Of a DNA stretch of 5,170 bases, positions 1-5,170 are shown one piece after another (within the stretch, counting starts at the first letter, position 1; every line of letters starts with the position of its first letter). The translations under genes were made by a program, and so were the position numbers. The stretch is from contig JAKBSX010000039.1 of the NCBI GenBank assembly GCA_021844725.1, forward strand, positions 5,899 through 11,068, written 5' to 3'. Origin of the DNA: Actinomycetes bacterium (GTDB taxonomy: Bacteria; Actinomycetota; Acidimicrobiia; Acidimicrobiales; Acidimicrobiaceae). The notes beneath the pieces were generated by a model that worked only from the letters and a program-made list of their open reading frames with translations, did not search any database and had not been told where the DNA came from.

Positions 1-1
1 A

Positions 2-418
2 TTTGAAGATCCAGAAGAAATACTGGAGTCATTGAAAGGATTCCGAAGAAGCTCCATAGGAGTGAAATGGTTGCTGCTGGATCAATCGAAGATTTGCGGC
101 ATAGGAAATATGTATGCCGATGAAATCCTATTTCGATCCAGGATTAGATTTGATAGACCCGGGAAATCTCTGGATGATTTATCTCTGGAAAATATTCGAA
201 ATAGTATCACAATGGTGCTAGGTGAGGCTATTCTCGCCAGAGGTTCGACGCTGAAAGATCTCCAATATAGAGATCTTTACGGTCGGACTGGCCAATTCCA
301 AAACTCACACTATGTATACGGGCGTGAAGGACAGCCTTGCCGAATATGCAGCGGGAAAATAGTCAGAATATTTTCCAAAGGACGTTCTTCGTTCTTTTGT
401 GATATCTGTCAGAAGTAA
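2..418 (+). CDS. mutM: Formamidopyrimidine-DNA glycosylase, C-terminal half (5' truncated by window edge)
   Basis: This is a bifunctional DNA glycosylase/AP lyase of the Fpg/Nei family, which removes 8-oxoguanine and formamidopyrimidines in base-excision repair. The frame is open from base 2, so the TTG at 32 is not a real start; 138 residues remain of a family usually about 270-290 long. Visible in order (fragment numbering): the helix-two-turn-helix DNA-binding region with K22, L26-D-Q28 and the hallmark GIGNMYADEILF at 33-44; then LKDLQYRDLYGRTGQF and VYGREGQPC; then a C-terminal zinc finger C113-x2-C116-x16-C133-x2-C136 with the conserved R128 in GRSSFF just before the third cysteine. All four zinc ligands are present and the protein ends at CQK, as the family does. 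The catalytic N-terminal Pro-Glu lies outside the window. The zinc finger and conserved GRSSFF arginine favour Fpg over bacterial Nei, but the N-terminus would be needed to be certain. It is followed by smc after 62 nt, with no terminator seen. Confidence 0.96.
   Translation, partial: FEDPEEILESLKGFRRSSIGVKWLLLDQSKICGIGNMYADEILFRSRIRFDRPGKSLDDLSLENIRNSITMVLGEAILARGSTLKDLQYRDLYGRTGQFQNSHYVYGREGQPCRICSGKIVRIFSKGRSSFFCDICQK
254..278. repeat. 9-bp perfect inverted repeat with 7-nt spacer inside mutM
   Basis: AAAGATCTC (254-262) and GAGATCTTT (270-278) are perfect inverted partners separated by CAATATA. They sit in codons for the conserved stretch K-D-L-Q-Y-R-D-L, so the repeated K/R-D-L coding pattern probably accounts for part of the symmetry. 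It could form a hairpin in the mRNA, but it lacks the U-tract and position of a terminator, and no function is claimed. Confidence 0.35.
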
Positions 419-455
419 TATATGGCTAGTCTGTTTTTGCCGCAGCTGAAGTTTG

Positions 456-468
456 TATCGGTCCGATA
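456..468. repeat. 13-bp perfect palindrome in the mutM-smc gap
   Basis: TATCGG-T-CCGATA is a perfect inverted repeat with a single central base, and its last A is the first base of the smc Shine-Dalgarno sequence. As RNA it could form only a small hairpin (5-bp stem, 3-nt loop). As DNA it has the symmetry of a dimeric repressor site. No regulator is suggested by the context, and a chance occurrence is quite possible. What is seen is the symmetry and position; any function is inference. Confidence 0.4.
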
Positions 469-473
469 AGGAG
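468..473 (+). promoter_or_regulatory. Shine-Dalgarno sequence of smc
   Basis: AAGGAG lies 7 nt before the GTG at 481 and matches six bases of the anti-Shine-Dalgarno complement. It decides the GTG start: translation from there gives the family-typical N-terminus MYLRSLVIKGFKSFADP, with no better-placed ATG nearby. Confidence 0.85.
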
Positions 474-480
474 ATTCTGG

Positions 481-3400
481 GTGTATTTGCGTTCCCTAGT
501 CATTAAAGGATTCAAGTCATTCGCGGATCCGGTGACAATAGATCTTTCTCCAGGTGTTTCCGTAATTGTTGGCCCTAACGGTTCGGGGAAATCCAACATC
601 GTGGACGCAATTGCGTGGGTCCTGGGAGCTCAGGGACCAAAGATGGTGCGTTCTGCCAAAATGGATGAGGTGATATTTGCCGGAACAGCTAAACGGGGCG
701 CTTTGGGTCGGGCAGAGGTTTCAATTGTGATTGACAATTCTGACCAAAAGGTAAAGCTGGATCTAGCTGAAATTACCATCACTCGAACTCTGTTTCGATC
801 AGGTGAAAGTGAATACGCCCTAAATGGAAATGCCTGCCGACTGATCGATCTTCAGGAGCTTTTATCTGACGCAGGAGTGGGAAGACAGCAGCACGTGATC
901 ATATCGCAAGGGCAGCTGGATACCATCTTGAATGCCAGGCCTGAAGAGCGGAGGGCCGTCATTGAGGACGCGGCAGGTATAACCAAGTTCAAGAGAAGAA
1001 GGGAGCGGACCGAACGACGATTGGATGCCATAGAGGGCGACCTGGTGAGAGCATCAGATTTGGTTCAGGAAGTTCGACGGCAGATGAGGCCCTTGGCCCA
1101 GCAAGCGCAGAAGGCCAAAAGGCAACTGGAGCTTCGGGACCGCATATCGCTTCTGAAGCGTTACATAGCTGGCGCAGAGTACAAATCCCTGACGCTTGCT
1201 GCAGAAGCATTATCGAAAGATCAGACCGACCATGAAGTGGCTTTGTTGGAAATTCAAAATTCCATGTCTCAGGTCAATTCTGTTTTAGCTGATCTTGAAG
1301 GTCGTCAGACTGGAACTATTGGTGATGGCCTGGTGGATATGATCTCAAGTTCTGAGACTTTGGTTGAACGATATAAGTCGGTAATGGAGTTGGCTCAGCA
1401 AAAGATCCAAGTTAACAGACAAAGGATTGAATCATCGGATCGGACTGGGATTGTTGAGTCTCTTGTCAATGAACAAAAGAGCCTAATAGCCGAGTTGGCC
1501 CAGATTGAGCAGGATATTGTGGATTTGGGGCCCAAGCTGGCGCTTCTTGAGAGTGAGGAGTCGGAGCTTTCTGAAGTTCAAGTAGGTCAGATTTCTGAGA
1601 GAATACAGGAGTTGTCCCAAAAAATAAATGAGGCTAATTCTACTAAGGCAATACTACTTTCGCGGCAAAGCTCGAGCAGGGAAACCCTGAACCGGGTTAA
1701 TCAGCAGAATCAGGCATTAAAGTCCCGGAAATCCCGATTGCAGGATCAGCTCGAAGCTAAAACTAGCGAGCTCATCGAAGTTGAGGCCAGAATAGGTTCA
1801 ATTACCGCGGAATATGAGTTACTAGAGAAAAAGTCGGTTGAGCTGAACGCCCGGAAAAAAGGGCTTGAAGAACAACTTAAAGCTAGAGAAAACTCCCATT
1901 CCGAACTTGGACTTGAAGTTAGTTCACTGGTGGCAAAAGTAGCAGCCTTCCAGGCAGCCATCGAAGAAGGCAGGTCAAGGACTCAGGCCCAGGCGCTGAA
2001 GGAAATCAAGGGTTGCCTAGGGGCTCTGGTTGATTTGATCGAAGTCGAAGACGGCTATGAGCGTGCATTTGCTGCCAGCGTTAAAGACCTTACCGAGGCT
2101 GTACTTGCTCGTGACACTGAGGCAGCAATAGCGGGCTTAAAAGAGCTTGTTTCAGAAAGCTTGGACGGTTCCGTGGTGGCCTTATCTTCGGTTTCTTACG
2201 AGTCTTCTTATATTGACTATATTGACTCTGACAAGGTAAAACCGATGAGACCGGTTGTTAAGACCAGAGACTCATATTTGGCTGAATTTATGGATAAAGT
2301 TCTTAGTAATACCTATGTGGTTACAGGCTCAATCGATGAAGCAATAGATCTTTATCGAAAGTTTCCCGGGTTGGTATTTGTTACTCCCCAGGGAGAACGG
2401 CTTTCAAGTGACGGATTCAGAACTGCCTCTCGACCTATGAAGGCCACCGGACTTGCGCTGGATCGAGCAAGAATTGACCTGCAGCAGCTGGAAGTCACTT
2501 TGTCAAGGTCTGAAGATGAACTTTCGAGTCTCACTAAAGAGTTTAAAGCACATTCTCAGCTTGCTGCTCAGGTGGACTTACAGCTCGCTAACCTCAAGAC
2601 AGAACTGAACCGATTAGAGGCGCTGCCCGAGCGTCTTAGAAGTGATATAAAAATGGGACAAGATGAGCTGGCAAACCTCGACCTTGAACAGCAGGATCTG
2701 ATCGTCCGTGAATCGAAGTCATTGGAAGAGTTGGATTCATGCCTGCCCGAATTGGAGCAACTCACTGTAGGTCTAGCTGAGCTAGAAAAGGAGATGGCGG
2801 ACTGTCGGGGCAGGGTGAATCAGATCCATTTAAGCAGGCGGGATTTCGATTCGAGAAAGTCTGGTTTAGAGATAGAAGCTGTCAGACTAGAGCAGAGGCG
2901 ACTCGGCCTCCAGAGAACGCTTGACTCTTTAAATCAGAGGCTCTCTAAAGAACTCGAGCTGGATGCGGCTATGAAGCAAGAACGGGAAATACTTGAACGT
3001 GAATTGATTGGTTTGAAATACCTGGTATTAATTGCAGGCGAGGGTCAGCAAACGGCAGCAGCCATTTCCAGCTCCTTGAAAGGGGAGCGCTCCAGATTAT
3101 TGACTGAGGCCCAGCATAGGCTCGATCAGCTTGCTGAGGCGAGATCAAGGAGATCACGTCTGGAAAAGGATCTGGAGCTGAAAAGAGAGTCAATGCAGTT
3201 GATGGCGATCAGGAAATCCGAAGCCAAAATTCGAATGGAGACTTTGGGAGAAAGAATTCGGCGGGAGTTGGGCATCGAGGTAGAAATAGCAATCTCCACC
3301 CCTATACCTGAAGGTATAAATCCAACTCAGGCAGAGTCAATTCTTTCCTCCCTTGAGGCCGAACTCGCTGGTCTTGGTGCAGTGAATGAGTTAGCAGAGA

Positions 3401-3987
3401 TTGAATTGTCTGAGTTGACCGAACGGTCCCAATTTCTTGAGTCACAACTGGAAGATGTCAAAGCGTCCAGGCGTGAACTGGTAAAAGTAATTCGCGCGAT
3501 TGACAGTGAAATGCTGACAGTATTTGAGCAAGCTTTTAGCGACGTCTCCACAAAGTTTGCAGCCTTGTTTGAAGGACTTTTCCCGGGAGGAAGAGGCTCA
3601 ATCGTCCTTTCCGACCCCCTTAACCCCTTGGAGTCGGGACTGGAAATCGAGGTTAGCCTGCCAGGTAAAAGAGTGAAGCGTCTGTCTTTACTGTCAGGTG
3701 GAGAGAGATCGTTAGTTGCGCTTGCTTTTCTGTTTGCAATCTTTGAATCCCGGCCATCGCCGTTCTATATTCTGGATGAGGTTGAAGCGGCTCTAGATGA
3801 CATCAACCTTAATAGGTTTCTTCGTCTTATTGCCTCATTTGGCAAACGTGCGCAGCTATTAGTAATTTCACACCAGAAGCGGACTATGGAAGTAGCTGAC
3901 CTACTCTACGGTGTTACGATGCAGGAGGGCGGTTCGACCAAAGTTGTGGCCCAGCGCATTTCCAGACAGCTTAGCGAAATAGGGTGA
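481..3987 (+). CDS. smc: Chromosome segregation protein SMC
   Basis: This is the ATPase subunit of the bacterial condensin SMC-ScpAB, a cytoplasmic dimer that extrudes DNA loops and aligns replicated chromosome arms. At 1168 residues it is full length for the family. N-terminal head: GFKSF at 10-14, Walker A GPNGSGKSN at 31-39 (K37), R57 at the position of the arginine finger, Q-loop ISQGQLDTIL with Q143. Long coiled coil about 168-500; hinge about 505-650 (IKGCLGALVDLIEV to SSDGFRTA); returning coiled coil about 655-1005. C-terminal head: signature LLSGGERSL with S1072-G1073-G1074-E1075, Walker B FYILDE with D1099 and catalytic E1100, D-loop AALDD at 1103-1107, H-loop histidine H1131 in VISHQKR. 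All ATPase motifs are intact, so the protein should be functional. The signature and Walker B wording are of the actinobacterial type. The GTG start is supported by AAGGAG at 468-473. ftsY follows after 50 nt, suggesting co-transcription. MukB and RecN are excluded by the motif set and hinge. Confidence 0.98.
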   Translation: MYLRSLVIKGFKSFADPVTIDLSPGVSVIVGPNGSGKSNIVDAIAWVLGAQGPKMVRSAKMDEVIFAGTAKRGALGRAEVSIVIDNSDQKVKLDLAEITITRTLFRSGESEYALNGNACRLIDLQELLSDAGVGRQQHVIISQGQLDTILNARPEERRAVIEDAAGITKFKRRRERTERRLDAIEGDLVRASDLVQEVRRQMRPLAQQAQKAKRQLELRDRISLLKRYIAGAEYKSLTLAAEALSKDQTDHEVALLEIQNSMSQVNSVLADLEGRQTGTIGDGLVDMISSSETLVERYKSVMELAQQKIQVNRQRIESSDRTGIVESLVNEQKSLIAELAQIEQDIVDLGPKLALLESEESELSEVQVGQISERIQELSQKINEANSTKAILLSRQSSSRETLNRVNQQNQALKSRKSRLQDQLEAKTSELIEVEARIGSITAEYELLEKKSVELNARKKGLEEQLKARENSHSELGLEVSSLVAKVAAFQAAIEEGRSRTQAQALKEIKGCLGALVDLIEVEDGYERAFAASVKDLTEAVLARDTEAAIAGLKELVSESLDGSVVALSSVSYESSYIDYIDSDKVKPMRPVVKTRDSYLAEFMDKVLSNTYVVTGSIDEAIDLYRKFPGLVFVTPQGERLSSDGFRTASRPMKATGLALDRARIDLQQLEVTLSRSEDELSSLTKEFKAHSQLAAQVDLQLANLKTELNRLEALPERLRSDIKMGQDELANLDLEQQDLIVRESKSLEELDSCLPELEQLTVGLAELEKEMADCRGRVNQIHLSRRDFDSRKSGLEIEAVRLEQRRLGLQRTLDSLNQRLSKELELDAAMKQEREILERELIGLKYLVLIAGEGQQTAAAISSSLKGERSRLLTEAQHRLDQLAEARSRRSRLEKDLELKRESMQLMAIRKSEAKIRMETLGERIRRELGIEVEIAISTPIPEGINPTQAESILSSLEAELAGLGAVNELAEIELSELTERSQFLESQLEDVKASRRELVKVIRAIDSEMLTVFEQAFSDVSTKFAALFEGLFPGGRGSIVLSDPLNPLESGLEIEVSLPGKRVKRLSLLSGGERSLVALAFLFAIFESRPSPFYILDEVEAALDDINLNRFLRLIASFGKRAQLLVISHQKRTMEVADLLYGVTMQEGGSTKVVAQRISRQLSEIG
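2562..2658 (+). repeat. Inverted-repeat arm A (inside smc), exact partner of 5074-5170
   Basis: These 97 bases, coding for about residues 695-726 at the start of the C-terminal SMC coiled coil, are exactly reverse-complementary to the last 97 bases of the window. Every base was compared; identity ends at 2659 (C here, T on the reverse complement of the other arm). This arm is in its proper coding context and is the original copy. Confidence 0.97.
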
Positions 3988-4037
3988 TTACAAATACGTC
4001 GGGTTTGCTCCTCGGTGTTGTCTAGGCTGACTTAGCG

Positions 4038-5096
4038 ATGATACCTGTACTTGCTGCTGTAATTGTTTTAGTGATAATTGGATCTACTTTTTTCTTGCGT
4101 GCCCGCAGGTCAAAGCTTCCTCAACTTCCAAAGACTCCTGAAAAATCTGTAGCTGAAACAGTTTCGGCTGACTCAAGTCTGGATATGGTTTCAGACAGGT
4201 TGGATGAGGCTCAAGCCGAACCTGGTGATTTGGTACGCGGCACCATCAAATCAAGGTCCGTCTTTTCCAACATAATTGGCAAAATTCGTAAGAGTAGTTC
4301 CTTGGACCAGCAGCTATGGGATGAACTTGAAGATACCCTTTTGCTAAGTGATCTAGGACTTTCTCTAACGGAAAGGGTAATCGAGGGAGCCAAAGCTGCT
4401 GTTGCCAAGAGTCAGAAGACTGACGGTGCTGCCATCATTGACGCCATACGTGAGCAGTTGAGGCTACTCTTTGTCGACGCTGAGCGCGAGCTAATTTATT
4501 CTGGAGTAACACCGACAGTATGGTTGATTGTCGGCGTGAACGGTGTGGGTAAGACGACATCGATAGGAAAATTGTCTTCCTTGGCCGCCGCTGATGGGAA
4601 AAAGGTAATTCTTGCAGCAGGCGATACTTTTAGGGCCGCTGCTGCGGACCAACTGCAGGGTTGGGCTGAACGTACCAGCTCGGATATCGTGCGGTCAGTT
4701 CCTGGAGCCGATCCATCCTCAGTTGTTTTTGACGCAATTCAAAAGGCTGCCTCGCGAAATTATGATTTGGTGATAGCGGACACCGCAGGCCGTCTGCATA
4801 CAAAGTTCAACCTTATGGAGGAGCTCAAAAAGCTGAGGAGAATTGCTGATAAAGAACCAGGTCATTTATGTGAAGTTTTGCTGGTGCTTGATGCAACCAC
4901 TGGACAGAATGGATTGATCCAAGCTCGGGAGTTCACGCAGGCCGCAAATTTGACCGGTGTCATCCTCACGAAGTTAGACGGTTCGGCTAAGGGCGGCATA
5001 GCTTTGGCGGTTGAAGCCGAATTAGGGGTTCCGATAAAATTGGTAGGAGTTGGGGAACGAGCTAGAGATCTGATCCCATTTTTATATCACTTCTAA
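4038..5096 (+). CDS. ftsY: Signal recognition particle receptor FtsY, 3' end replaced by antisense smc
   Basis: This SRP-family GTPase docks SRP-ribosome-nascent-chain complexes at the membrane and, with Ffh, hands them to SecYEG. In order: an N-terminal hydrophobic segment at about 2-20 followed by RARRSK (membrane anchor); a short linker in place of the long acidic A domain of E. coli; the helical N domain at about 70-145 (LDQQLWDELEDTLL from 89); and the NG GTPase domain with G1 GVNGVGKTT at 166-174 (K172), DTFRAAAADQL at 196-206, G3 DTAGR at 248-252, G4 TKLD at 311-314 and GVGE at 337-340. These distinguish it from Ffh, which would carry an M domain. ATG 4038 is the only start possible: an in-frame TAG lies at 4023 and no other start codon falls between. 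Authentic sequence probably ends at D-L-I-P-F (344-348). The final LYHF and the stop are read from an inverted copy of smc, so about 10-15 family-typical C-terminal residues are missing. Confidence 0.95.
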   Translation: MIPVLAAVIVLVIIGSTFFLRARRSKLPQLPKTPEKSVAETVSADSSLDMVSDRLDEAQAEPGDLVRGTIKSRSVFSNIIGKIRKSSSLDQQLWDELEDTLLLSDLGLSLTERVIEGAKAAVAKSQKTDGAAIIDAIREQLRLLFVDAERELIYSGVTPTVWLIVGVNGVGKTTSIGKLSSLAAADGKKVILAAGDTFRAAAADQLQGWAERTSSDIVRSVPGADPSSVVFDAIQKAASRNYDLVIADTAGRLHTKFNLMEELKKLRRIADKEPGHLCEVLLVLDATTGQNGLIQAREFTQAANLTGVILTKLDGSAKGGIALAVEAELGVPIKLVGVGERARDLIPFLYHF

Positions 5097-5170
5097 GACG
5101 CTCGGGCAGCGCCTCTAATCGGTTCAGTTCTGTCTTGAGGTTAGCGAGCTGTAAGTCCACCTGAGCAGCA
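5074..5170 (-). repeat. Inverted-repeat arm B: antisense copy of an smc segment at the window end
   Basis: The last 97 bases are the exact reverse complement of 2562-2658. Read on the minus strand they encode about SMC residues 695-726, in a piece open at both ends. The segment overlaps the last seven complete codons and the stop of the ftsY frame and fills everything after it, so the 74 bases after the ftsY stop are not a true intergenic region. Its perfect identity, edge position and lack of any target-site or transposon feature suggest an amplification or assembly chimera. A genuine recent inverted duplication cannot be excluded from sequence alone. Confidence 0.95.

Noticed and set aside
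32..418. A 128-residue gene starting at TTG 32
   Set aside because: The same frame is open back to base 2 and reads as continuous Fpg sequence, so the gene is cut by the window edge and does not start here.
989..3551. Minus-strand open frames of 60-74 codons inside smc (989-1210, 1746-1961, 2352-2534, 2568-2765, 2969-3193, 3327-3551)
   Set aside because: They are serine-, leucine- and arginine-rich antisense shadows of a Glu/Leu-rich coiled-coil gene, with no recognisable domain, and lie wholly within a well-supported CDS.
3988..4037. Rho-independent terminator or small RNA between smc and ftsY
   Set aside because: No stable GC-rich stem followed by a T-run is present in these 50 bases.
4211..4408. 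Minus-strand 65-codon open frame inside ftsY
   Set aside because: It is antisense to the FtsY linker and N domain and has no family resemblance.
5097..5170. A new gene, terminator or regulatory region downstream of ftsY
   Set aside because: All of these bases are an exact antisense copy of smc and therefore say nothing about the native ftsY downstream region.
5074..5170. Terminal inverted repeats of a mobile element
   Set aside because: One arm lies inside conserved smc coding sequence, the intervening DNA is smc and ftsY with no transposase, and no target-site duplication is seen.
1..5170. A previously undescribed biological system
   Set aside because: All coding sequence is accounted for by three well-known housekeeping genes with intact family motifs; the only anomaly is the inverted smc copy at the end.

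Overview
The window carries three genes, all on the + strand, in the order mutM (3' half only), smc (complete), ftsY (nearly complete). This is a conserved bacterial housekeeping cluster. In many Actinobacteria the order rnc-mutM-smc-ftsY is usual. The protein motifs also point to that phylum, perhaps to an Acidimicrobiia-like lineage: the SMC ATPase head has the LLSGGERSL signature, a Walker B region ending in DEVEAALDD, the start WVLGAQGPK after Walker A, and a HQKRTMEVADLLYGVTMQ tail; FtsY has an N-terminal membrane segment. Base composition is moderate (about 48% GC from three hand-counted lines), lower than most cultivated Actinobacteria. The taxonomic placement is inference from motifs recalled, not from a search.

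Layout: 1-418 is the C-terminal half of formamidopyrimidine-DNA glycosylase. Next is a 62-nt gap holding a good ribosome binding site and a 13-bp palindrome. smc runs from a GTG at 481 to 3987. After a 50-nt gap with no obvious terminator, ftsY starts at 4038. The three genes are probably one transcription unit whose promoter lies upstream of the window. Their products act in oxidative base-excision repair (MutM), chromosome organisation and segregation (SMC with ScpA/ScpB), and membrane targeting of signal-recognition-particle complexes (FtsY). They share a neighbourhood rather than a pathway.

The notable anomaly is at the right end. Bases 5074-5170 are an exact 97-base reverse complement of 2562-2658, inside smc. 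The ftsY frame runs into this antisense smc copy just after its conserved D-L-I-P-F motif and stops four codons later, so its last residues are not genuine FtsY sequence. The geometry (strand switch back across about 2.4 kb, at most a few bases of microhomology, perfect identity, right at the window edge) is what a whole-genome-amplification or assembly chimera produces. A real inverted duplication is possible but less likely. I found no undescribed biological system here, and no RNA genes, CRISPR arrays or mobile elements.
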